Below are positions 36,106 to 44,843 of a stretch of DNA of 64,000 nucleotides, one piece after another. Position 1 is the stretch's first letter. Each line of letters opens with the position of its first letter. The stretch is from Melioribacter sp051488685. GTDB taxonomy: Bacteria; Bacteroidota; Ignavibacteria; Ignavibacteriales; Melioribacteraceae. Location of the stretch: positions 62,001 to 126,000 of the forward strand of contig NZ_JBPSEH010000006.1 of NCBI RefSeq assembly GCF_051488685.1. The letters are read 5' to 3'. A model generated the notes under the pieces. It was given only the letters and a program-made list of their open reading frames with translations. It had not been told where the DNA came from and ran no database searches. The position numbers and the translations under genes are program-made.

Positions 36106-38454
36106 ATGAAGGTGAAAATCTATAGTATTATGACGTGGTTAATCGTTGCAGTTTTTGTAATGAGCCCGTCAATCATAAAAGGTCAATTGGTAACTAATGG
36201 AAGTTTCGAAAATACCCCGGTCGGACCAATTACCGGAAATATCGAAGGCTGGGTGTTGAGTGTTGGAACTTCGGTTACAACACCTCCCGATTTTGCAATA
36301 GTTGATAATCCTGTCAAGCATGGGAATCATGCTTTTAAGGTAGTAATTAATAGTCTCGGACAAAATGACTGGGACATTCAACTTGTAGCAGATAGCATCC
36401 CTGTTGAACCGGGAGAAACATATATCTATTCAATCTGGGCAAAAGCAGAAACGAGTGGAGCCGAAGCGAATTTTACCGTTGGCAATTACTCGTATAGTGA
36501 ATATGGTGCTATCAGACCTGCCCGATTAACTACTGAATGGCAGGAATTCACAATGGAATTTACTATAACGGACAATCAAACTATAATCCGTGCTCCGATC
36601 CATTTTAACAAAGCTGGAAATACAGGTAATACAATTTACATCGACAATTTAACAATTATTAATAAGAATGATTTACCATCACCGTTAAAGCCGATTGTGC
36701 TTGAAGTTGAAAATGCTCAGTTAGGCAGCGACCTGGAAATTCATCAAGATGGCGATATTACATATGTTACGCCAAAAACTACTTTCATTAACAGCACCAA
36801 TCCTGGTAGTGCATCAAAAGTTATTACATTCGAAGTTACATTTGTTGATACCGGATCGTATGATTTATTTGCAAAAGTACGTGTCGGTGCAAATCAATAT
36901 AACGACGATAGCTTTTTTTATGGAAACGGATTCGGAATTAAAGATACACTTAATGACGACGATTGGGTACTGGGTAATGGGTTACAGGTAGCAGGTTTTA
37001 ATGAACCTGATAATATCGTAAAAGATCCAGGTGGATTGGGCGACGGAGTGTGGAAATGGGTAAATTTATCGCATAATAATTTTGGTGAAGCGCCTGTAGT
37101 CTTTAAAGTTGAAGGAGATACACTTACCCGTATATTTCAAATAGCAGCACGCGAGGATGGTCTTGATATCGATAAAATTGCATTTGGAAAGTCGTATCTT
37201 TATTTCACAGTAGATAACCTCGAAAACAAAACGCCTGGCTCGGATAAATTGCCTGGCGAGGTGTGGGCTGGTCCTCCAATTGCTTCCAAGCAACCAAAAT
37301 TTTTGGGCTCGGCGTACAGTGCTGCTCAGGCCCCGAATTTTGAAGCTTACTGGAATTCTGTCATTCCTGAAAACGGAGGCAAATGGGGTAGTGTAGAATC
37401 ATCACGCGACCAAATGAATTGGAACGAACTTGATGCCGCTTACAAACTGGCAAAAGATAATGGCTTTGTATTTATTTATCACGTTTTGATTTGGGGCAAT
37501 CAACAGCCGTCATGGATTAATAATCTTCAACCAGCCGAACAACTCGAAGAAATTCGCGAATGGTTCCAGGCAGTTGCTGACAGATATCCTGATATCGACT
37601 ATTTACAGGTTGTAAACGAACCTTTACCAGGACATGCTCCAGCACAATACAGAGATGCTCTGGGAGGTGGAGGCTCAACTGGATGGGACTGGGTAATCAA
37701 TGCTTTTAAGATGGCTCGCGAAATATTCCCGGCCAAAACAAAACTGATGATTAACGATTATAATATTGTGAACAGTTCTACAAACACAAGCGCATATCTC
37801 AAATTGATCCGATTACTGCAGGCAGAAAATTTGATCGACGTTATCGGTGTTCAGGGACACGCATTCTCCTTGAATACTGCAGTTTCTGTTATTAAAAAGA
37901 ACCTCGACTCGCTTGCGTCTACTGGATTGAAAATTCAAGTAACGGAACTTGACATTGACGGATTAACTGACGAAAAACAATTGCAGGACTATCAAAGAAT
38001 CTTTCCTGTTTTCTGGGAACATCCGGCAGTTGAAGGTATCACTCTCTGGGGTTGGCGACCCGGTCTATGGCGTAATGATCAAAAGGCTTATCTTGTAGAT
38101 GCCAATGGTTATGAAAGACCCGCTCTGACCTGGTTGCGGAATTATCTTGATACCGTCGTAGTGTCGGTTGAAAAGACGGACGATTTGCCAAAAGATTTTT
38201 ACTTATCGAACAATTATCCTAATCCATTCAATCCCACGACGAAAATTAATTATTCACTCTCGAAAACCGTAAATGTATCCTTGAAAGTTTATGATGTACT
38301 GGGGCGCGAAGTAAAGACTCTGGTACATGGAATCCAAAATCCAGGTTCTTACACTGTTACTTTCGATGCCTCTGATCTTTCGAGCGGTGTCTATTTCTAT
38401 CGTCTTGAAGCCGGGAATTATTCAGAAACAAAACAGATGTTGTTAATGAAATAA
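36106..38454 (+). CDS. Glycoside hydrolase family 10 endo-xylanase with CBM modules and T9SS sorting domain
   Basis: The 782-residue protein starts behind AAGGAGG with a signal peptide ending near IIKGQ. Residues of about 26-185 are a CBM4/9/22-type beta-sandwich (LVTNGSFENTPVGP ... TIYIDNLTI). Residues of about 190-365 hold a second module with QYNDDSFFYGNGF, resembling the one in the SGNH protein encoded at 24108. The GH10 barrel (about 398-690) has acid/base Glu505 in QVVNEPLPG and nucleophile Glu614 in QVTELDIDG, plus GVQGHAFS and LWGWRPG. The barrel lacks much of the usual first helix pair, as in many Bacteroidota-type GH10. The C-terminus (about 692-782) is a T9SS sorting domain (NNYPNPFNPTTK). 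This is the main secreted xylan-backbone enzyme of the locus and ends at a strong terminator. Confidence 0.94.
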   Translation: MKVKIYSIMTWLIVAVFVMSPSIIKGQLVTNGSFENTPVGPITGNIEGWVLSVGTSVTTPPDFAIVDNPVKHGNHAFKVVINSLGQNDWDIQLVADSIPVEPGETYIYSIWAKAETSGAEANFTVGNYSYSEYGAIRPARLTTEWQEFTMEFTITDNQTIIRAPIHFNKAGNTGNTIYIDNLTIINKNDLPSPLKPIVLEVENAQLGSDLEIHQDGDITYVTPKTTFINSTNPGSASKVITFEVTFVDTGSYDLFAKVRVGANQYNDDSFFYGNGFGIKDTLNDDDWVLGNGLQVAGFNEPDNIVKDPGGLGDGVWKWVNLSHNNFGEAPVVFKVEGDTLTRIFQIAAREDGLDIDKIAFGKSYLYFTVDNLENKTPGSDKLPGEVWAGPPIASKQPKFLGSAYSAAQAPNFEAYWNSVIPENGGKWGSVESSRDQMNWNELDAAYKLAKDNGFVFIYHVLIWGNQQPSWINNLQPAEQLEEIREWFQAVADRYPDIDYLQVVNEPLPGHAPAQYRDALGGGGSTGWDWVINAFKMAREIFPAKTKLMINDYNIVNSSTNTSAYLKLIRLLQAENLIDVIGVQGHAFSLNTAVSVIKKNLDSLASTGLKIQVTELDIDGLTDEKQLQDYQRIFPVFWEHPAVEGITLWGWRPGLWRNDQKAYLVDANGYERPALTWLRNYLDTVVVSVEKTDDLPKDFYLSNNYPNPFNPTTKINYSLSKTVNVSLKVYDVLGREVKTLVHGIQNPGSYTVTFDASDLSSGVYFYRLEAGNYSETKQMLLMK

Positions 38455-38466
38455 AATTATTACGCG

Positions 38467-38507
38467 GGGTTGGTTTGCAGTGGATCTGTGAACCAACCCT
38501 TTTTTTT
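38467..38507 (+). terminator. Rho-independent terminator
   Basis: GGGTTGGTT (38467-38475) pairs with AACCAACCC (38491-38499), the stem continues inward with CAG/CTG, and eight T follow (38500-38507). It closes the GH30-GH10 transcript; the GH115 gene begins 39 bases later. Confidence 0.92.
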
Positions 38508-38545
38508 GAAATAACTGATTACGCCTGAATAGTGATAGGTCTAAC

Positions 38546-41401
38546 ATGAAAAAAATAATTGCTTTGGTTATAAGTTTTCTGCTCTTTCAAAATGGTATTA
38601 TTTATAGCCAGAATTTTATAACAACGGAAAAAGAAGGAACTGCTTTTACTATTGCAGAAAACGGGAAAGCCGCACCAATTTTCTACAGCAACGAAGATTA
38701 TCCAGGCGTAATAAGAGTTATCAAGCAACTTAGTATTGATATAAAATCTGTTACTAACACTAAACCAGAAATCTATGATAGTAAATATCCTCCAACAGAT
38801 TTTGCCATCATCGTTGGAACTCTTAATAAAAGCAGCTTGATTAAAAAGTTAATTGAGCACAATAAAATTGACCTAAAGGATCTCGAAGGGAAATGGGAGC
38901 AGTTTTATATACAGACAGCTGAAGAGATACTTCCGGGTGTTAAAAAAGCTTTGCTTATAATTGGAAGCGATAAAAGGGGAACGATATTTGGAATTTACGA
39001 TTTATCAGAGAAAATTGGGGTATCGCCGTGGTATTGGTGGGCAGACGTACCTGTCAAGAAAAAACAAGCCCTATACGTCAAGCCTGTTAAATACACAATG
39101 GGAGAACCTGCAGTTCAATACCGGGGAATTTTCATAAACGATGAAGCTCCTGCTTTAACTGGCTGGGCTTATGAAAAATTTGGAGGTTTCAACCATCAAT
39201 TTTATCAACACGTTTTTGAATTGATCCTCCGATTAAAAGGAAATTTTTTGTGGCCTGCAATGTGGGGTAAATCATTTTTTGATGACGACTCGTTAAACCA
39301 CAAGTTGGCAGATGAATATGGTATTGTAATCAGTACTTCGCATCATGAACCGATGATGAGAGCTCACGTCGAATGGGCACGTTATGGTAAAGGTCCGTGG
39401 AACTATACTAAGAACGATAGTGTGTTGAGAGAATTCTGGCGTGAAGGAATTAAAAGAATGAACGGATATGAAAGCATTATCACAATTGGAATGCGCGGCG
39501 ACGGCGATGAACCGATGAGCCAGGAAGCTAATATTGCCTTACTTGAAAGAATTGTCAAAGACCAGAGAAATATTATTGAAGAGGTTACAGGTAAAAAAGC
39601 TGAAGAAGTTCCGCAGGTATGGGCTCTATATAAAGAAGTGCAAGACTACTACGATAAAGGAATGCGTGTACCCGATGATGTAACTTTATTGCTTTGCGAC
39701 GACAACTGGGGAAATATTAGAAAATTGCCTGACCTGAATGAAAAACAGCGGAAAGGAGGCTACGGAATCTATTATCACTACGATTACGTTGGTGGTCCAA
39801 GAAACTATAAATGGATTAACACCAACCAGATAGAACGCGTTTGGGAACAGATGCATCTGGCATTTGAATACGGCGCAAGAAAAATCTGGGTAGTAAACGT
39901 CGGCGATATTAAACCGATGGAATTCCCGATTGAATTTTTCCTCGATTACGCATGGAACCCCGATTTTATTCCACTTGAAAAACTCGGCCTTTATTCTTAC
40001 CAGTGGGCTAAAGAAAAGTTCGGCGAAGAATTCGCAGGCGACATTGCCGACATTCTGAATAAATATACAAAGTACAATTCACGCAGAAAACCCGAATTAT
40101 TATCACCTGAAACGTATAGCCTCGTTAATTTCAGAGAATTTGAAACCGTTGTCGACGACTATAAAATCCTTTATGAAAACGCTAAATTAATTTATGAAAA
40201 ATTACCTGCCGAATATCACGACGCATATTATCAACTTGTGCTTCACCCAGTTGAAGCTTCTTCAAATCTTTATGAACTTTACTACTTTGCAGCAAAGAAT
40301 CGTTTGTATGCAAAACAAAAGAGAATATTGACAAATCAAATGGCTCAAAAAGTTAGAGAACTTTTCGAAAGAGATTCATTAATAACAGAATACTATCATA
40401 CTCAAATTGCAGATGGAAAGTGGAACCACATGATGTCGCAGACACACATTGGATATACTTACTGGCAGCAACCAGAAAAAAATGTTATTCCTAAATATGA
40501 AATAATCGATAATCCTCATATCTCTGAAATGGGTGTCGCTGTTGAAGGTTCCGAAGATTTTTATCCGAACTCAAAAACACTCGAATTACCACCTTTCGAA
40601 TCGTTCTACAAACAGAAACATTATTTTGAAATTTTTAACAGAGGTAATAAACCGTTTGATTATGAAATTATAGCCGACGATATTTTTATCATCGAAAACA
40701 AAACAGCTACTATCGAAACAGAAAATCGGTTATGGATTTCAGTAGACTGGCAAAAAGTAAAAAAGGGAATTAATACATATTTTATTAAAGTTTTAGGACC
40801 TGGTAATGAAGTTTGTTCATTGAAAGTAGTGGTTAAAAATCCTGAATCATTTGATTGCGACAATAATTTTATCGAAACCAATAATTATATTTCAATTAAA
40901 GCTCATGATTATTCACGTAAAATTGAATCGGGAAATATTAAATGGGTGACAATTCCAAATCTCGGAAGAACATCGTCAGCTGTAACATTTTTCCCCGTTA
41001 CTGAGAGCATCAATATCTCAAAAAATAGTCCACACTTAGAATATGACATTTATCTCTTCAGTAAAGGAAATGTTAATGTCCATGTCTATTTATCACCGAC
41101 ACTCGATTTTAACGACCATCACGCCGAAGACAGTATTGGTCTACGTTTAGCAGTATCAATAGACAATAATTCACCAGTTATTATTAACATGCATAAAGGC
41201 ATTAATCTTAAAATGTGGGAAAAATGGGTCGCAGAAAACATTAACATACAAACAACTACACACGTTGTTGATAAACCCGGAAAACATGTTTTGAAAATAT
41301 GGGCAATTGATCCGGGCGTTGTAATTCAAAAAATTGTTTTAGAGACTGGTAAAATTGGCTATTCGTATTTGGGGCCTCCAGAAATGGGGAGGAGGGATTA
41401 G
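38546..41401 (+). CDS. Glycoside hydrolase family 115, xylan alpha-1,2-(4-O-methyl)glucuronidase
   Basis: The 951-residue enzyme has a signal peptide (MKKIIALVISFLLFQNGIIYSQ) and the domain order of GH115: N-terminal alpha/beta domain (about 40-170, ending IGSDKRGTIFGIYDLSE), central barrel with VQYRGIFINDEAPAL, LKGNFLWPAMWGKSF, ISTSHHEPMMRAHVEW and TIGMRGDGDEPMS, a helical domain, and a C-terminal beta region. GH115 removes glucuronate and 4-O-methylglucuronate from internal or terminal xylose of intact xylan. It has no T9SS domain, so it is probably periplasmic. The last codons merge into a GATTAGG-type repeat whose TAG supplies the stop, so the extreme C-terminus (MGRRD) may be repeat-derived. 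Downstream lie a GH43 gene and the corrinoid methyltransferase cluster, relevant because this enzyme would release the methylated sugar acid. Confidence 0.93.
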   Translation: MKKIIALVISFLLFQNGIIYSQNFITTEKEGTAFTIAENGKAAPIFYSNEDYPGVIRVIKQLSIDIKSVTNTKPEIYDSKYPPTDFAIIVGTLNKSSLIKKLIEHNKIDLKDLEGKWEQFYIQTAEEILPGVKKALLIIGSDKRGTIFGIYDLSEKIGVSPWYWWADVPVKKKQALYVKPVKYTMGEPAVQYRGIFINDEAPALTGWAYEKFGGFNHQFYQHVFELILRLKGNFLWPAMWGKSFFDDDSLNHKLADEYGIVISTSHHEPMMRAHVEWARYGKGPWNYTKNDSVLREFWREGIKRMNGYESIITIGMRGDGDEPMSQEANIALLERIVKDQRNIIEEVTGKKAEEVPQVWALYKEVQDYYDKGMRVPDDVTLLLCDDNWGNIRKLPDLNEKQRKGGYGIYYHYDYVGGPRNYKWINTNQIERVWEQMHLAFEYGARKIWVVNVGDIKPMEFPIEFFLDYAWNPDFIPLEKLGLYSYQWAKEKFGEEFAGDIADILNKYTKYNSRRKPELLSPETYSLVNFREFETVVDDYKILYENAKLIYEKLPAEYHDAYYQLVLHPVEASSNLYELYYFAAKNRLYAKQKRILTNQMAQKVRELFERDSLITEYYHTQIADGKWNHMMSQTHIGYTYWQQPEKNVIPKYEIIDNPHISEMGVAVEGSEDFYPNSKTLELPPFESFYKQKHYFEIFNRGNKPFDYEIIADDIFIIENKTATIETENRLWISVDWQKVKKGINTYFIKVLGPGNEVCSLKVVVKNPESFDCDNNFIETNNYISIKAHDYSRKIESGNIKWVTIPNLGRTSSAVTFFPVTESINISKNSPHLEYDIYLFSKGNVNVHVYLSPTLDFNDHHAEDSIGLRLAVSIDNNSPVIINMHKGINLKMWEKWVAENINIQTTTHVVDKPGKHVLKIWAIDPGVVIQKIVLETGKIGYSYLGPPEMGRRD

Positions 41402-41467
41402 AGATTAGGGATTAGGGATTAGTTAATAGGGAATAGGGATAAGGGATTAGGAGGGGTAGAGGAGAGG
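41388..41467 (+). repeat. Imperfect GATTAGG heptamer repeat
   Basis: About eighty bases consist of degenerate copies of GGGATTA/GGGAATA/GGGATAA units, beginning in the last codons of GH115 and filling half the gap before GH43. There is no spacer structure and no coding potential, so it looks like a simple-sequence expansion by slippage. Confidence 0.85.
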
Positions 41468-41549
41468 TAAGTTTGAGGTTTGTGTTAAATCGATTTTTTT
41501 TAAAAAAGACCAGAGTAAATAAAAGCGATTATAAATTGTCGGTTGAAAA

Positions 41550-43226
41550 ATGAAAAAAATTCTAACATTAATGCTTTTGATGGTATGCATGTCTAATGCT
41601 CAGGAAAAATTTACAAATCCAATTTTGATGGGTTTTTATCCCGACCCGAGCATATGTAAAGTGGAGGACAACTATTACCTAATAAATTCGTCTTTTGCAT
41701 ATTTTCCAGGAATCCCAATTTTCCAAAGTAAAGATTTGGTCAATTGGAAATTAATAGGCCATGCTCTCGATCGGCAGGAGCAAATGAATACAAACGGACT
41801 CGGTGTATCAAGAGGTATTTTTGCTCCTTCCATAAGATATCACAAAGGTATTTTTTATATTACATGTACTCTCGTTGATGCGGGCGGTAATTTTATTATA
41901 ACTGCAAAAGATCCTTCAGGGCCATGGTCCAATCCGGTTTGGATTCCCGAAATAAATGGTATCGATCCCTCTCCTTTCTTTGACGACGACGGCAAAGCTT
42001 ATATCGTTTATAATAGTGTAGCTCCTGATGATAAACCATTATACGACGGTCACAGAACAATTAGAATAATTGAGTTTGACCTCAAGAATCTTAAAGTAAA
42101 GGGGAAAGAAAAAATTCTTATTAATGGGGGAACCGATTTATCGAAAAAACCGATCTGGATCGAAGGTCCTCATATTTTTAAGAAAGATGGATATTATTAT
42201 TTAATTGCAGCTGAAGGTGGAACGGGAGATAATCATTCGGAGGTTGTTTTTAGAAGTAAAAGTTTATTCGGTCCTTACGAATCGTACAAAAACAACCCGA
42301 TACTAACACAAAGACACTTAAACCCGAAGCGGAATAATCCGATAACTTCGACTGGGCACGCAGATTTTGTAATGACAGATGAAGGCAACTGGTGGGCTGT
42401 ATTTCTGGGGTGCAGACCTTATGATGATGGCTATTATAATACTGGCAGAGAAACTTTTCTTGCACCTGTTAAATGGATTGACGGCTGGCCTGTTATTAAT
42501 CCCGATTATGAAGAAGTACAATATTTCTATCACTTACCGATTAAACCTGTAACAAATTTTGCTACCCGAAAATATAGCGGCAACTTCAGGTTTGTTGACG
42601 ATTTTAATGATACTCTATTGTCGGGCGACTGGATTTTTTTAAGAACGCCAGTAGAAAAATGGTACAGTTTGATCGGTAAAGCAGGATATCTTAGAATAAA
42701 ACTAAGACCCGAAACATGTTCGGGTACCGGAAATCCATCTTTTGTGGGTCACAGACAACAGCATATTAAATGTAGTGTAGAAACTAAAATTAATTTTCGT
42801 CCAGAATCTAAATTTGAAAAAGCCGGTATCGTAGTTTTTCAGAACGAGAAGCATTTTTATTATCTGTGTAAATCTCAAAATGACGTCGGAAGCACGATAC
42901 AACTATTTAAATCAACGAGCAACAATGATATCGAATTGATTGAGGAAAAAATTATTCCCGAAGAAATTCAAAGTGATGATCTATTCTTAAAAATTGTATC
43001 CGAAGGAAAAGAATATTCGTTTCACTATGCCTGGAATGAAGGTCAATGGCATTCTTTCAAAAATAAATTGGATGCCTCATTTTTGAGTACCAAAGTTGCT
43101 GGTGGATTTGTTGGAGCAGTATTCGGACTTTATGCAACTTCGTCAGGGAAAGAATCGAATAATAAAGCTTTCTACGATTATTTCATCTATAAGGGAAATG
43201 ACGACGTCTATTATTCGAATGAATAG
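41550..43226 (+). CDS. Glycoside hydrolase family 43 beta-xylosidase
   Basis: The 558-residue protein has a short signal peptide (MKKILTLMLLMVCMSNAQ), a GH43 propeller (about 20-335) and a C-terminal beta-sandwich (about 350-555). Catalytic residues are the base Asp in GFYPDPSICKVEDNYYL, the Asp in GIDPSPFFDDDGKAYIVY and the acid Glu in IWIEGPHIFKKDGYYYL. The run FAYFPGIPIFQSKDLVNW and the two-domain size near 550 residues are typical of the beta-xylosidase branch of GH43, whose C-terminal sandwich contributes to a narrow active site. It would cut xylobiose and short oligomers from the non-reducing end, probably in the periplasm. No ribosome site stronger than a short purine stretch precedes it. 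It lies 60 bases before the corrinoid protein gene, so co-transcription with that group is possible. Confidence 0.92.
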   Translation: MKKILTLMLLMVCMSNAQEKFTNPILMGFYPDPSICKVEDNYYLINSSFAYFPGIPIFQSKDLVNWKLIGHALDRQEQMNTNGLGVSRGIFAPSIRYHKGIFYITCTLVDAGGNFIITAKDPSGPWSNPVWIPEINGIDPSPFFDDDGKAYIVYNSVAPDDKPLYDGHRTIRIIEFDLKNLKVKGKEKILINGGTDLSKKPIWIEGPHIFKKDGYYYLIAAEGGTGDNHSEVVFRSKSLFGPYESYKNNPILTQRHLNPKRNNPITSTGHADFVMTDEGNWWAVFLGCRPYDDGYYNTGRETFLAPVKWIDGWPVINPDYEEVQYFYHLPIKPVTNFATRKYSGNFRFVDDFNDTLLSGDWIFLRTPVEKWYSLIGKAGYLRIKLRPETCSGTGNPSFVGHRQQHIKCSVETKINFRPESKFEKAGIVVFQNEKHFYYLCKSQNDVGSTIQLFKSTSNNDIELIEEKIIPEEIQSDDLFLKIVSEGKEYSFHYAWNEGQWHSFKNKLDASFLSTKVAGGFVGAVFGLYATSSGKESNNKAFYDYFIYKGNDDVYYSNE

Positions 43227-43286
43227 TGATTCCGGTTTCCTTATTTTTGCTTTAAATAAATTTCATAAAATAATGGCGGTAGCAAA

Positions 43287-43955
43287 ATGGATGATTTAAT
43301 CAAAAAAATCAGTTATTGTATTGAACGAGGTAAAGTAAACAAGGCTGCTCCATACCCTCCTGATTTGAAGGATCAAGAAGGCGCCGACGAACTTACTATT
43401 AAAGCCCTGGACTCAGGAATAAAACCGTTTGAAATTCTGGACGCATGCAATGTCGGTATGAAAATTATAGGTGAAAAATTCAGCAGGAACGAAGTATTTG
43501 TACCCGAACTTCTTATGGCAGCCAGGGCAATGCAAGCAGTGATGAATCATCTCAAACCGTATTTTCAAACGGGTGAAGTGAAAAAGAAAGGTAAATTTGT
43601 TATCGGTACTGTTGCCGGCGATTTGCACGATATTGGAAAAAATTTGGTAAGCATGGTTGTTGAAGGTAATGGTTGGGAAGTAATAGATCTTGGTGTTGAT
43701 GTTAAAACGAATAAATTTCTGGAAGTGATAAATAATAACAGAGACTGCACTGTTGGGCTGAGTGCATTGCTTACTACAACAATGGCAAACATGTCCTCCA
43801 CAGTTGCAGAAATCAAAAAAAATTTTCCAGATATTAAGGTAATTGTAGGCGGCGCTCCAGTAACTAAGGAAGCTGCAATTAAAATGGGCGCCGATGCATA
43901 CGGCGACAATCCACAACAGGCCGTTGAAGTTCTCGAACAATTTTTGGCAGGGTAA
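43287..43955 (+). CDS. Corrinoid-binding protein of a methyltransferase system (MtaC/MtbC-like)
   Basis: The 222-residue soluble protein has the two parts of methyltransferase corrinoid proteins: a four-helix cap (about 1-90, with FSRNEVFVPELLMAARAMQ) and a Rossmann B12-binding domain (about 95-222). The cobalt ligand is His114 within DLHDIGKN, the DxHxxG motif, followed by GLSALLTTTMANM and VGGAPVTKEAA. It carries methyl groups on cobalamin between a donor-specific and an acceptor-specific methyltransferase. There is no signal peptide, so it is cytoplasmic, in contrast to the exported hydrolases around it. The next gene starts one base after the stop, and the following genes complete the system. 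Its methyl donor is not known from sequence. Confidence 0.9.
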   Translation: MDDLIKKISYCIERGKVNKAAPYPPDLKDQEGADELTIKALDSGIKPFEILDACNVGMKIIGEKFSRNEVFVPELLMAARAMQAVMNHLKPYFQTGEVKKKGKFVIGTVAGDLHDIGKNLVSMVVEGNGWEVIDLGVDVKTNKFLEVINNNRDCTVGLSALLTTTMANMSSTVAEIKKNFPDIKVIVGGAPVTKEAAIKMGADAYGDNPQQAVEVLEQFLAG

Positions 43956-43956
43956 A

Positions 43957-44838
43957 ATGCACTCTTTTATTGAAGCTGTAAAAAGCGGGAAAATACTTAT
44001 ATCCGACGGAGCCTGGGGAACATTTCTATACGAAAAAGGACTTGCTTCGGATGAATGCCCTGAACTCTGGAATTTAACTCACCGCCAGAAAGTATTTGAA
44101 ATTGCCAAAAGTTACATCGAAGCTGGTTCAGATATGATTCTTACTAACAGCTTTGGCGGTAGTCCCTATAAATTAAAAAGGTATGGTCTGGACGATAGGA
44201 CATACGAAATCAATAAAGCGGCTGCCGAAATTTCCAGAGAAGCTGCCGGCTATGAGCATTACGTTCTCGGTTCGGTTGGACCAACAGGCGCAATTTTAAT
44301 GATGGGCGATATTACGGAAGCTGAACTCTTTGAGGGATTTAGACTTCAAATTAAAGGATTGGTAGATGGTGGTGTCGATGCCGTATGTATTGAAACCATG
44401 TCCGACATCAACGAAGCACTCATTGCAATTAAAGCTGCCAGGTCGGTGTGCGAATTACCGGTAGTTTGCACTTTTACTTTCGAAAAAACCGTCCACAACG
44501 AATACAGAACAATGATGGGGGTAACTCCTGCACAAATGGCTGTCGAATTGAAAAATGCTGGCGCTTCGGTAATTGGCACTAACTGCGGCAACGGCTTCGA
44601 CCAGATGATTGAAATCGTTAAAGAAATAAGAGCCGTGGAAAAAGAATTACCTCTTCTTGTCCATGCAAATGCCGGGAAACCTATCTTCCAGGATGGAAAG
44701 ACTGTATATCTTGAGACCCCCGAATCGATGGCTCAAAAGTTAAATCTTCTTATTGAAAGCGGTGCCAATATTATCGGCGGATGTTGCGGTACTACTCCTC
44801 GTCATATAGAAGCCTTTGTTAAAAAAATTAAAAAGTAG
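43957..44838 (+). CDS. Homocysteine S-methyltransferase domain protein (stand-alone MetH Hcy module)
   Basis: I start at the ATG at 43957, one base after the corrinoid gene's stop and with GGCAGGG upstream, giving 293 residues. The protein is a single Hcy-binding TIM barrel as in the first domain of MetH: ISDGAWGTFLYEKGL, ILTNSFGGSPYKL, GSVGPTGAILMMGD, CIETMSDINEA. The zinc ligands are Cys210 (GTNCGNG), Cys276 and Cys277 (GGCCGTTPRH), which activate homocysteine thiolate. No methyl-tetrahydrofolate-binding domain is attached. It would accept the methyl group from the neighbouring methyl-corrinoid protein to form methionine. A role with another thiol is possible but less likely given the intact site. 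Confidence 0.88.
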   Translation: MHSFIEAVKSGKILISDGAWGTFLYEKGLASDECPELWNLTHRQKVFEIAKSYIEAGSDMILTNSFGGSPYKLKRYGLDDRTYEINKAAAEISREAAGYEHYVLGSVGPTGAILMMGDITEAELFEGFRLQIKGLVDGGVDAVCIETMSDINEALIAIKAARSVCELPVVCTFTFEKTVHNEYRTMMGVTPAQMAVELKNAGASVIGTNCGNGFDQMIEIVKEIRAVEKELPLLVHANAGKPIFQDGKTVYLETPESMAQKLNLLIESGANIIGGCCGTTPRHIEAFVKKIKK

Positions 44839-44843
44839 TACGC

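Noticed and set aside
41388..41467. CRISPR array or telomere
   Set aside because: The units are 7 bases, degenerate and without spacers; a simple repeat explains them.
43227..43286. Cobalamin or SAM riboswitch before the corrinoid group
   Set aside because: The gap is only 60 bases, too short for these classes, and shows no matching motif.
43413..43940. 175-residue reading frame on the minus strand
   Set aside because: It lies wholly opposite the corrinoid protein gene, whose motifs are intact, and its composition is not protein-like.
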